Of a stretch of 64,000 bases of DNA, positions 18,105 to 25,202 are shown in pieces. Where the stretch lies: NCBI RefSeq assembly GCF_012396505.1, contig NZ_JAAXPN010000009.1, forward strand, positions 42,394 through 106,393, read 5' to 3'. Made by a program: the position numbers and the translations under genes. Numbering within the stretch: position 1 is the stretch's first letter; each line of letters opens with the position of its first letter. The notes under the pieces were generated by a model. The model worked only from the letters and a program-made list of their open reading frames with translations. It ran no database searches and was not told where the DNA came from. The stretch comes from Periweissella fabalis (GTDB lineage: Bacteria; Bacillota; Bacilli; Lactobacillales; Lactobacillaceae).

Positions 18105-19155
18105 TGTAGCAATTTTAGGAGCAACGGGTGCGGTGGGAAATCGCATGATCGCACAATTAGCCCAATCAAGTATTCCGGTAAAAACGATTAAGTTATTGGC
18201 ATCAAAACGCTCAGCTGGCCAAACGTTAGCTTTTCGTGACCAATCAGTTGTAATCGAAGAAGCAACCCCAAGTAGTTTTGATGGGATTGATTTAGTCTTT
18301 GCTTCAGCTGGGGGGAGTGTTTCTAAACAATTATTACCTGAAGCTGTGAAGCGTGGGGCAGTTTGTGTTGATAATTCAAGTGCCTTTCGGATGGATCCAA
18401 CCGTACCGCTAGTTGTACCGGAAGTAAATCCTAACGATCTTGCTAACCATCAAGGGATTATTGCTAATCCAAATTGTTCAACGATTCAAATGGTGGTTGC
18501 GTTAAACCCAATCTATCACCAATATGGCTTAAAGCGGGTAATTGTGTCAACGTACCAAGCCGCCGGTGGAGCTGGTCAAAGCGCGCTTGATGAATTAAAT
18601 ATCCAAAGCCAAGCGATTTTAGATGGGCAGACACCAGAAGCGCATATTTTACCAGTTAAGAGTGCCGCTAAGCACTATCCATTAGCATTTAATCTAATTC
18701 CGCAAATTGATGTGTTTGATGAACAAGATTATACATATGAAGAATGGAAAATGACTCACGAAACTAAGAAAATTTTGCTCGGTGATCCCGAAACTAAAGC
18801 TCTAGCGGTTAGTGCAACTTGTGTCCGAGTTCCTGTGCCAATTGGGCATGGCGAATCAGTATATTTTGAGACTAAAGATACTAACGTCACCCCGGCAGAA
18901 TTAAAGGCGTTATTGGCCAGTGCCCCTGGGGTAGTTTTACAAGATGATCCTGCCCAACAAATTTATCCCATGCCCATAAATGCGGTTGGCAAACAAGAAA
19001 CTTATGTTGGTCGGTTACGGGCTGATTTGGATCAACCTGGTGGTTTCCATACGTGGATCGTGGCAGATAATTTACTTAAAGGAGCTGCCTGGAATGCAAT
19101 TCAAATTGGTGAATGCTTAGTTGAACAAGATTTAGTCCATGCAACAATTAACTAG
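18091..19155 (+). CDS. asd: Aspartate-semialdehyde dehydrogenase
   Basis: Reduces aspartyl phosphate to aspartate semialdehyde with NADPH, supplying dapA. The 354 residues begin [19 protein letters not shown]; the catalytic cysteine is in [10 protein letters not shown] (about residue 126) and the substrate histidine in [12 protein letters not shown]. Upstream in-frame ATG codons at 18073 and 18076 are too early: GAAGGAG at 18077-18083 fits ATG 18091. The start lies inside the end of the second aminotransferase. It closes the operon; I see no strong terminator between it and the rplS promoter. Confidence 0.95.
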   Translation: MREYNVAILGATGAVGNRMIAQLAQSSIPVKTIKLLASKRSAGQTLAFRDQSVVIEEATPSSFDGIDLVFASAGGSVSKQLLPEAVKRGAVCVDNSSAFRMDPTVPLVVPEVNPNDLANHQGIIANPNCSTIQMVVALNPIYHQYGLKRVIVSTYQAAGGAGQSALDELNIQSQAILDGQTPEAHILPVKSAAKHYPLAFNLIPQIDVFDEQDYTYEEWKMTHETKKILLGDPETKALAVSATCVRVPVPIGHGESVYFETKDTNVTPAELKALLASAPGVVLQDDPAQQIYPMPINAVGKQETYVGRLRADLDQPGGFHTWIVADNLLKGAAWNAIQIGECLVEQDLVHATIN

Positions 19156-19171
19156 TGTCAAGAAGTTTCAC

Positions 19172-19200
19172 TTGTCAATCAGTTAGAGCTATGATAAGAT
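19172..19200 (+). promoter_or_regulatory. Promoter of rplS
   Basis: TTGTCA (19172-19177) and TAAGAT (19195-19200) are separated by 17 bp, about 85 bp upstream of the L19 start. It lets rplS be expressed independently of the lysine operon. Confidence 0.65.
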
Positions 19201-19202
19201 AG

Positions 19203-19284
19203 TCGTTGGCTATTAAGTCGATAAATTAACGATGTTGCGCTGCCGAATATGAGGTAATCAATGTCGAAACAGGAGAAATTTATT
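19203..19284 (+). promoter_or_regulatory. Possible L19 leader RNA
   Basis: The roughly 80-nt 5' UTR contains TCGTT ... AACGA pairing and a GCGCTGCCG stretch close to the ribosome binding site. Autoregulatory leaders before rplS are known in low-GC Firmicutes, so this is plausible, but I cannot match the motif exactly by eye. Confidence 0.35.
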
Positions 19285-19638
19285 ATGAAGCAAAACCAAT
19301 TGCTAGAATTGATCACTAAAGACCAATTACGTACAGATATTCCAGAATTCCGCGCCGGTGATAACGTCCGAGTTCACGCCCGTATCGTTGAAGGTACTCG
19401 CGAACGTATCCAACTTTTTGAAGGTGTTGTTATCAAGCGTAAGGGTACTGGTATCCAAGCTACTTACACTGTTCGTAAGATTTCTAACGGTGTTGGTGTG
19501 GAACGTACTTTCCCATTACACTCACCACGTGTAGACAAGATTGAAGTTACTCGCTTCGGTCGTGTACGTCGTGCTAAGTTGTACTACTTACGTGCATTGC
19601 ACGGTAAGGCTGCCCGTATTAAGGAAGCCCGTCGCTAA
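19285..19638 (+). CDS. rplS: 50S ribosomal protein L19
   Basis: Structural protein of the large subunit near the 30S interface. 117 residues, starting [20 protein letters not shown] and containing [20 protein letters not shown] and the basic tail. An in-frame ATG at 19261 exists, but CAGGAG nine bases before ATG 19285, and the length of the family, decide for the latter. Codon use is strongly biased, as expected for a ribosomal gene. It has its own promoter, separate from rimM-trmD. Confidence 0.97.
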   Translation: MKQNQLLELITKDQLRTDIPEFRAGDNVRVHARIVEGTRERIQLFEGVVIKRKGTGIQATYTVRKISNGVGVERTFPLHSPRVDKIEVTRFGRVRRAKLYYLRALHGKAARIKEARR

Positions 19639-19649
19639 GATGTACTTTA

Positions 19650-19710
19650 GACAAGCTAGGATGCTAGTTGTCTTGAAAAAAGAGATGAACTTTGGTTCAT
19701 CTCTTTTTTT
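19650..19710 (+). terminator. Double hairpin terminator after rplS
   Basis: A first hairpin (GACAAGCTAG with CTAGTTGTC, one bulged base) is followed by the terminator proper: AAAAAGAGATGAAC pairs with GTTCATCTCTTTTT and ends in a T run. Confidence 0.9.
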
Positions 19711-19816
19711 GTACCTTAATTTAGAAGTGAACATCGGTCAAAGAAGATAAGTAATTGAATTTAGATAAAAATTAATGATAAAATAATTAAATATTATTAA
19801 TTTGTGAGGATTGTTC

Positions 19817-20491
19817 ATGTATAAAGCATTATTATTTGATTTAGACGATACACTTTTAGATTTTAAAGCAGCAGAAGATTATGCATTTAAAAAGTTACTT
19901 CAGGAATCTAACATCCCTTATAACCAACAATTATTTCTTCAATATGATGAAATTAATCAAAATTTGTGGCGTCAATTAGAAGAGCAAATAATTACAAAGC
20001 AATACTTATTTGACCAGAGATTTACACGGTTCTTTGAAGCATTAGGTTATGATGAACTGGATGGGATTGCTGCTGAACGTCGTTTTCGTCAATTACTGGG
20101 TGAGGGTGCTTTCCTAATGCCTAACGCCAAGGAAACTTTAAGCAAACTTAAAAGTGCTGGATATAAGCTTTACACAGCATCCAATGGTGTATATCAAACC
20201 CAAATTAGACGTATGCAAGCAACCAAAATTCTAGAATTTTTTGATGGCCATTTTATTTCTGAAATGGTTGGTTACGAAAAGCCCAATCCTAAATTTTTTG
20301 ACTACATTTTAGATGAATTGAATCTTGCAAAAAAAGATGTTTTGATGATTGGTGATGGGCTTAACTCAGATATTAAAGGTGCCTTGATGAGTAATATCGA
20401 TTGTGTTTACTATGATTTTAAGAATCAAAGCCAAGCTAATTGTGCCCAGTACACGATTAAAAGTTTGTTAGAGTTGTTAACCTTGATTTAG
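19817..20491 (+). CDS. HAD-superfamily hydrolase, YjjG-like 5'-nucleotidase
   Basis: Phosphatase of the HAD superfamily with a helical cap; the YjjG-type family hydrolyses nucleoside monophosphates including non-canonical pyrimidines. All motifs are visible in 224 residues: LLFDLDDTLLDF at the N-terminus (nucleophile Asp), TASNGVYQTQ (motif II), EKPNPKFFDYIL (motif III Lys) and MIGDGLNSDIKGA (motif IV). TTG at 19811 is in frame, but GTGAGGA six bases before ATG 19817 supports the latter. Single gene; substrate inferred from family. Confidence 0.85.
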   Translation: MYKALLFDLDDTLLDFKAAEDYAFKKLLQESNIPYNQQLFLQYDEINQNLWRQLEEQIITKQYLFDQRFTRFFEALGYDELDGIAAERRFRQLLGEGAFLMPNAKETLSKLKSAGYKLYTASNGVYQTQIRRMQATKILEFFDGHFISEMVGYEKPNPKFFDYILDELNLAKKDVLMIGDGLNSDIKGALMSNIDCVYYDFKNQSQANCAQYTIKSLLELLTLI

Positions 20492-20523
20492 TACGTAGCG
20501 ATTATTAATATTCAGATAAGGTA

Positions 20524-20553
20524 TTGGCTTTCATTAGTTTACTTTGTTAAAAT
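20524..20553 (+). promoter_or_regulatory. Promoter of the PfpI-type gene
   Basis: TTGGCT and TAAAAT are spaced by 18 bp, about 50 bp before the ATG at 20604. Confidence 0.45.
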
Positions 20554-20603
20554 AAGTGTGTCGCAAAGAATTATCACAATGTTAACAACAGGAGGAATTA
20601 TTT

Positions 20604-21119
20604 ATGGCTAAAATTATTGCAATCGCAACTGATGATTTTGAAGATAGTGAATTAACATCACCTAAAGAAGCACTTGAAGCTGCAGGTCATGTGGTCGATA
20701 TTGTTGAAAATGAAGCTGGTAAGACGATTACTGGTAAGCATGGGGCAACGTTTGAAACTGTCAAAGGGATTGACAATGCGAAATTAAGTGATTATGATGC
20801 ATTATTAATTCCAGGTGGTTTTTCACCAGATAAATTACGGGTTGACGAACGATATGTTAAATTAACAAAAGAATTTTTGGAAGCTAACAAACCAGTATTT
20901 ACAATTTGCCATGGCCCTCAATTGTTTATTCAAACAGGTATTTCTGATCAGTTAACATTAACAGCTTATCAATCAGTTCAAGCAGATTTAAAATATGCTG
21001 GTGCTAACGTCAAAGATGAAGAAGTTGTAATTGATGATAAGCATCAGTTAATTTCAAGTCGAACACCTAAAGATCTTCCAGCCTTTAATGCAGCTATTGT
21101 AGAGGCATTGAATAAATAA
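20604..21119 (+). CDS. DJ-1/PfpI-family stress protein
   Basis: A 171-residue single-domain protein of the DJ-1/PfpI superfamily (YraA/PfpI branch), often a general-stress protein reported to act on glycated or damaged proteins. The nucleophilic cysteine sits in TICHGPQLF (about residue 104) with the preceding glycine-rich turn LLIPGGFSPDKLR. The acidic residue before the elbow (near residue 16, DFEDSE) is also typical. AGGAGG precedes the ATG. It has its own promoter and terminator; enzymatic role uncertain. Confidence 0.88.
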   Translation: MAKIIAIATDDFEDSELTSPKEALEAAGHVVDIVENEAGKTITGKHGATFETVKGIDNAKLSDYDALLIPGGFSPDKLRVDERYVKLTKEFLEANKPVFTICHGPQLFIQTGISDQLTLTAYQSVQADLKYAGANVKDEEVVIDDKHQLISSRTPKDLPAFNAAIVEALNK

Positions 21120-21184
21120 CCTGTATTATCAAACAAAAAATAATGGCATGATTCACTAATTACATTAGTTTGAACTATGCGCAC

Positions 21185-21226
21185 AATAAATGCCGGTGGA
21201 ATATTTAAGTTCCAACGGCATTTATT
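21185..21226 (+). terminator. Terminator after the PfpI-type gene
   Basis: AATAAATGCCG with CGGCATTTATT, plus inner TGGAA/TTCCA pairing, forms a long hairpin; the T run is short. Confidence 0.75.
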
Positions 21227-21295
21227 CATTTTGCAATATTGCTTAGTATGTGTCTTTGATAAGTACTTTTTTGAGAAAGATTCGTAATATAGTAA

Positions 21296-21304
21296 TGCTA
21301 TAAT
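21296..21304 (+). promoter_or_regulatory. Extended -10 promoter for the PC4-like gene
   Basis: TGCTATAAT is a perfect TGnTATAAT extended -10 element about 20 bp before the coding start; no good -35 is seen or needed. Confidence 0.55.
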
Positions 21305-21325
21305 AGGCAAAAAAGGAGAAGATGT

Positions 21326-21550
21326 ATGGCAGAATTAAAGTATGAAATTACTGAAAAATTAGCAACATTATCAACCAATGCTAAAGGATGGAGCTTAGAA
21401 TTAAATAAAGTTTCTTGGAATGAACGTGAACCTAAGTTTGATTTAAGAACATGGGATGCTGAACATAACAAGATGGGTAAAGGAATTACATTCAATGAGG
21501 CTGAAGCACGTGAATTATTTATTGGGTTAGGTAAGTTTTTGGAACAATAA
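21326..21550 (+). CDS. PC4/YdbC-like ssDNA-binding protein
   Basis: A 74-residue protein that matches the YdbC family of lactococci and bacilli, structural homologues of the eukaryotic coactivator PC4 that bind single-stranded DNA as dimers. Recognisable stretches are the lysine/glutamate-rich first strands, WSLELNKVSWNEREPKFDLR and MGKGITFNEAEARELF. AAAAGGAG precedes the ATG. The biological role in bacteria is not settled. It is transcribed alone, with a shared terminator towards the next, convergent gene. Confidence 0.8.
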   Translation: MAELKYEITEKLATLSTNAKGWSLELNKVSWNEREPKFDLRTWDAEHNKMGKGITFNEAEARELFIGLGKFLEQ

Positions 21551-21595
21551 TAAAAAGCGGTGCCACTAAGCGGGTATTATTAAGAAATATAAACA

Positions 21596-21630
21596 AAAAT
21601 CCCAGGGAAAAACTTTTCCTTGGGATTTTT
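21596..21630. terminator. Terminator between the PC4-like gene and the AI-2E transporter
   Basis: AAAAATCCCAGGGAA pairs with TTCCTTGGGATTTTT (one mismatch). The symmetric A and T tracts suit both convergent genes. Confidence 0.8.
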
Positions 21631-21712
21631 GGCTATATTGAACTTCTGGAGTGCATTGTTATTAACAGATGTTAATTAATAGAAAGAAGGTATGTCCTAA
21701 TTTATTTTACTA

Positions 21713-22756
21713 TTATTCAGTTGGGTGATGCATAATAGGACCATTCTTATCGAATCGGTGGATATTCATAACGTCCATTATGAAGGCAACGATTGGGACG
21801 CCGACAATTAACCCCCACGTTCCAAGGACATGCTCCATAATTATCAAGGCTGCAAAAGTTACAAAAATTGGTAATTCGGCACGAGATGACATTAACTTTG
21901 GATGTAAGACGTATGCTTCAAAAGCATGCATAATACAGATTAAAATAATTAATTCAATTGCCGTTTTAACACCACCCATTGAAAAGGCAATCAAAGTTAG
22001 TGGGACACTTGAGATTAATACTCCTGCAACTGGCACTAATCCAAAAACAAAAACTAACATACCCAAGACAAATGGACTAGGCATACCTAAAATTGTTAAA
22101 CCAATTAACATTAGGATTGTATTGATAATATCTATGACTAGTTGAACTTCAATAATTTGCCCTAAAATGAAAATAAACTTACTTGCAAGTTGATATACGA
22201 TTTTAAAGAATTTAGGGAAATCAGAGTGATCAAATTGTTTTCCAAATTTTTGAAGCTTTGGAAAAGTAATCGTGAAAATCAAACTTAGAAAGAAGGCTAA
22301 GGCAACACGTACAAAAACGTCGCCAACAGTTGTAATTGCAGTAAGCCCATTAAGTAAGATTTTTTGCCAATTAGTACTAATTTTATCGACTAAATCAAAT
22401 TTATCCATATATGTACTTACATAATGATTTATCTGTGGGTACTCACGGAGGCCACGGACAATTGCGGCATAAAGATTTTGACCTTCTCGGGCAAAAACGG
22501 GGATAATAAACATGATAATTCCGGCTAATACAAGTAAGACTAATAAATAGAAGATAACAACCGAAAAAACATAAGAGATTCGAGTATATTGAGATATTTT
22601 ACGTGATGCATGAACACCAAAATACGCAAAAATAATGATCAATAAAATGCTACTTAGAAAACCACGAATTAAAAATAAGAAAATAATCATCACTAATAAA
22701 GTGAGATATACTTGAGTTTGACTTTTTTTGAAAAAACGAACTAAACTATCGTACAT
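21713..22756 (-). CDS. AI-2E/PerM-family membrane transporter
   Basis: A 347-residue polytopic protein of the AI-2E (TqsA/YdbI/YueF) family. It has about eight hydrophobic segments in the characteristic arrangement: two near the N-terminus, a hydrophilic stretch around residues 80-140, then the conserved C-terminal half (LTLIAFSMGGVKTAIELIIL, then PIFVTFAALIIMEHVLGTWG and IVGVPIVAF). Members export signalling molecules or act as Na+/H+ antiporters; the substrate here is unknown. AAAGGAGAACTTTC precedes the ATG. Transcribed alone. Confidence 0.85.
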   Translation of the reverse strand: MYDSLVRFFKKSQTQVYLTLLVMIIFLFLIRGFLSSILLIIIFAYFGVHASRKISQYTRISYVFSVVIFYLLVLLVLAGIIMFIIPVFAREGQNLYAAIVRGLREYPQINHYVSTYMDKFDLVDKISTNWQKILLNGLTAITTVGDVFVRVALAFFLSLIFTITFPKLQKFGKQFDHSDFPKFFKIVYQLASKFIFILGQIIEVQLVIDIINTILMLIGLTILGMPSPFVLGMLVFVFGLVPVAGVLISSVPLTLIAFSMGGVKTAIELIILICIMHAFEAYVLHPKLMSSRAELPIFVTFAALIIMEHVLGTWGLIVGVPIVAFIMDVMNIHRFDKNGPIMHHPTE

Positions 22757-22981
22757 GAAAGTTCTCCTTTAGTAACATCGGTGTTATTTGATGGTTAATT
22801 ACAAATAAGCGCCATATAATCTTTAGTCTATCTAAATCAATAAAAAGTGTCAACCTTAAACATATTTGATGTAGTGATAGTATAAAAATTAATTAAAGTC
22901 TATATTCATAATGGAGATGCTTTATAATATACGTAAATTTATGTACAATAAGATGAATAACAACAGAGGATAGGTAAGAAT

Positions 22982-23179
22982 ATGTATCAAATTGATGATA
23001 ATCAAAAGCATCAAAATGTTAAATTTGCACAACGTAAACAAGATGAATCAAAGCGGGAATTAGGCAAGAAAACAATGAAAAAATTTGTTCGTGATTATGC
23101 TAATAAGGAAGAAATGTTAGCTTTAATTGCTAAATATAATGAGCGACCTGATGTAACTAAAATCGAGGTGATTGAATAA
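22982..23179 (+). CDS. Small protein of unknown function (first of a tandem pair)
   Basis: A 65-residue charged, soluble protein that I do not recognise. AGAGGATAGG precedes the ATG. Its C-terminal half (MKKFVRDYANKEEMLALIAK, then YNE) resembles the neighbour's MRASMEYVSEYATHEQMLQF, then IKQFNE, with the same spacing, so the two are paralogues or share a domain. Its stop overlaps the next ATG by one base, so the pair is co-translated and may form a heterodimer. It precedes menG in one apparent operon. No signal peptide or membrane segment. Confidence 0.75.
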   Translation: MYQIDDNQKHQNVKFAQRKQDESKRELGKKTMKKFVRDYANKEEMLALIAKYNERPDVTKIEVIE

Positions 23180-23382
23180 TGGCTGGATCAAAGAAAAAAG
23201 CACTCCATGCATTTAAAGCAATGCAAAAACCACAGGCCGAAGATGCTGTAACTAAATTAATGCGAGCATCTATGGAATATGTTAGTGAATATGCAACTCA
23301 TGAGCAAATGTTGCAATTCATCAAGCAATTTAATGAAGCACAGGATGAAATTATTGAAATTAAAGAATCTATAACTAAATAA
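23179..23382 (+). CDS. Small protein of unknown function (second of a tandem pair)
   Basis: A 67-residue soluble protein with a basic N-terminus (MAGSKKKALHAFKAM) and a predicted helical C-terminal half similar to the preceding gene around a Y-A-x-x-E-x-M-L pattern. The TAATG overlap indicates coupled translation. It ends 14 bases before menG. Function unknown; a role as a partner of the first protein is inference from the coupling and the similarity. Confidence 0.75.
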   Translation: MAGSKKKALHAFKAMQKPQAEDAVTKLMRASMEYVSEYATHEQMLQFIKQFNEAQDEIIEIKESITK

Positions 23383-23396
23383 AAAGGTGGAATATT

Positions 23397-24098
23397 GTGA
23401 CAGATAAGAAGCAGAGCCCACAAGAAATTTTTAATACTATTGCCCCTAATTACGATTACATGAATAACGTGATTAGTTTAGGAACACATAAGTCATGGCG
23501 GAAAAAAGTTGCTATGACAATGCCAATTCCTAAGGGAAGTTACGTTCTTGATTTATGTTGTGGAACAGCTGATTGGACAATTCATCATGCACGAACTGTT
23601 GGCCCAAGTGGGCATGTCGTTGGTCTTGATTTTAGTGAAAATATGCTAAAAATTGCTGACAAAAAAGTTACAGAACTACATCTAAATAAGGAAATTAGCT
23701 TAGTTCAAGGTGACGCAATGGCAACAAATTATCCTGATAATACATTTGATTTTGTTACGATTGGATTTGGGTTACGTAACTTACCAGACAAAATAGCAGG
23801 ATTAAGAGAGATGTATCGAGTTTTAAAACCAGGTGGATCAGTTATTATCCTTGAGACATCACAACCAGATAATCCAATTGTAAGACCAGCTTGGCATTTT
23901 TATTTTGCAAAAATCATGCCTCTGTTGGGGAAAATACTAACTAAACAACAAGCTGAGTACCAGTACTTAGATGAAACAACAGAGAAATTTATGTCGTATC
24001 AAGAATTAGTCGATACGATGACTGAAATTGGCTTTAAAGATGTTCATTTTAAACGTTATAATTTAGGAGCAGCAGCAGCTCATTTTGGAACTAAATAA
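23397..24098 (+). CDS. menG: Demethylmenaquinone methyltransferase MenG/UbiE
   Basis: SAM-dependent C-methylation of demethylmenaquinone, the last step to menaquinone. 233 residues with the UbiE signatures: IAPNYDYMNNVISLGTHKSW near the N-terminus, motif I VLDLCCGTADWT, and DFVTIGFGLRNLPDK near residues 119-133. The start is GTG at 23397, preceded by AAAGGTGG. A menaquinone gene fits an organism able to respire when heme is supplied, in line with the HrtRBA-like exporter at 47.6 kb. Terminator at 24100-24134. Confidence 0.93.
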   Translation: MTDKKQSPQEIFNTIAPNYDYMNNVISLGTHKSWRKKVAMTMPIPKGSYVLDLCCGTADWTIHHARTVGPSGHVVGLDFSENMLKIADKKVTELHLNKEISLVQGDAMATNYPDNTFDFVTIGFGLRNLPDKIAGLREMYRVLKPGGSVIILETSQPDNPIVRPAWHFYFAKIMPLLGKILTKQQAEYQYLDETTEKFMSYQELVDTMTEIGFKDVHFKRYNLGAAAAHFGTK

Positions 24099-24099
24099 T

Positions 24100-24134
24100 A
24101 AAAAAGCGACTGAAAATTTTTCAGCCGCTTTTTT
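24100..24134 (+). terminator. Terminator after menG
   Basis: AAAAAAGCGACTGAAAA pairs with TTTTCAGCCGCTTTTTT (one A-C mismatch), directly after the stop codon. Confidence 0.88.
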
Positions 24135-24258
24135 ATTATTTAAGGGGTTAAATTAACCAAAAGTTTACCGATTACATTATATATAACTGATGGATGTTGG
24201 GATAAATGGGCTTAAATTAAATGTTAATGTAAGTCCTTAGATTAGGTATGACGGTAAA

Positions 24259-24621
24259 ATGAAACGTAAAAGAAAATTTATAATGTATATCGATTCGCAA
24301 AGGCATAATTATTTTGCTGAATATTATCAGCAATTACCTAAACGCGATCGAAAAAAAATGTTGGCATTAATGATACAAATTCAAGAAATTAATTTATTAA
24401 TTGCACAGCGCCAACTATGGGTACGGCGAGTCGCTCGTGATTTTTATGAATTACGATGTTATGTAGATAGGGGAATCATGCATTGTGCATATTTCTTTGT
24501 TGTTAATGACTACTATATCATAACAAATGCGTATTTAAAAATTGACAAGGAACAAGCGTATCAAGAACAATTAATTGCAGAAAAAAGAAAAGCAGAGTGG
24601 AGCCTAACAAATGCTAATTGA
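24259..24621 (+). CDS. HigB/Gp49-like toxin of a type II toxin-antitoxin pair
   Basis: Probable RelE-superfamily mRNA interferase. The 120-residue protein has the Gp49-like pattern: helical LPKRDRKKMLALMIQI near residue 27, the basic strand region VRRVARDFYELRC, and YFFVVNDYYIITNAYLK, ending in a basic helix (AEKRKAEW). The start codon at 24259 has only a poor ribosome binding site; another ATG lies at 24286. The toxin gene precedes and overlaps the antitoxin by 11 bases, the HigBA order. Activity is inferred from family and context. Confidence 0.8.
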   Translation: MKRKRKFIMYIDSQRHNYFAEYYQQLPKRDRKKMLALMIQIQEINLLIAQRQLWVRRVARDFYELRCYVDRGIMHCAYFFVVNDYYIITNAYLKIDKEQAYQEQLIAEKRKAEWSLTNAN

Positions 24622-24877
24622 TGAATTATTAAAACAAGAGAGCAACGATAAAACATTTATGCAAGGATATCAAATGGAAAAGGCAAAATTAGCCAGTGCG
24701 GTATCTTTATATAAGGCACGTGAAGAAGCCGGATTAACACAAATGGAACTCGCAGAAATGGCGGGAACTACCCAAGCAACAATTGCACGTATTGAGCGGG
24801 GGGATAACGTTTCATTTGAAAAATTATCTCAGTTAGCACAAGCGATGGATAAAAAGCTAAGTGTTTCGTTTACATAA
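24611..24877 (+). CDS. HigA-like antitoxin, XRE helix-turn-helix
   Basis: An 88-residue DNA-binding antitoxin. The helix-turn-helix is clear (AREEAGLTQMELAEMAGTTQ and ATIARIERGD, residues 36-65), followed by KLSQLAQAMDKKLSVSF. The N-terminal helix likely wraps the toxin. It overlaps the toxin gene and its start is embedded in the toxin's last codons. It probably represses the operon jointly with the toxin; I did not find a convincing operator palindrome. Confidence 0.85.
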   Translation: MLIDELLKQESNDKTFMQGYQMEKAKLASAVSLYKAREEAGLTQMELAEMAGTTQATIARIERGDNVSFEKLSQLAQAMDKKLSVSFT

Positions 24878-24891
24878 GTATATTGAGTAAT

Positions 24892-24925
24892 AAAAAAGTC
24901 ACGACTTATATGTCGTGACTTTTTT
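24892..24925. terminator. Terminator between the antitoxin and the small membrane protein
   Basis: AAAAAAGTCACGAC pairs perfectly with GTCGTGACTTTTTT around a short ATATA-type loop, usable from both sides. Confidence 0.92.
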
Positions 24926-24948
24926 ATTTTATTTGCTTAGATAGTTAA

Positions 24949-25104
24949 TTAGCGTTGATTTCGGTTACGTGCTTGATTACTTTTAACCGTAATTGGGACC
25001 ATGCGTGTCCGATAATTAGTGATATTAATGACACGATTGAGCAATAAAGCAACAATAGCTAACATTAGCAACGTAATGATTACAATATTAATTAGTAAAT
25101 ACAT
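24949..25104 (-). CDS. Small membrane protein, 51 residues
   Basis: GGAGGTAACCAA directly precedes an ATG at 25104 (minus strand), and the frame runs 51 codons to TAA. The protein starts MYLLINIVIITLLMLAIVAL, a single transmembrane helix, followed by a basic tail (NRVINITNYRTRM and ending ARNRNQR). The strong ribosome binding site, the hydrophobic-then-basic pattern and the bidirectional terminator just beyond its stop make it a credible gene. It lies downstream of oatA on the same strand, 98 bp apart. Function unknown. Confidence 0.7.
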   Translation of the reverse strand: MYLLINIVIITLLMLAIVALLLNRVINITNYRTRMVPITVKSNQARNRNQR

Positions 25105-25202
25105 TTGGTTACCTCCATTATAATTTTAGATCTTACAAGTATTGAAACCGCTTGCGTATCCTTATTATACAGTGCAACTGATTAAATGAATATTAAAAAT
25201 AT

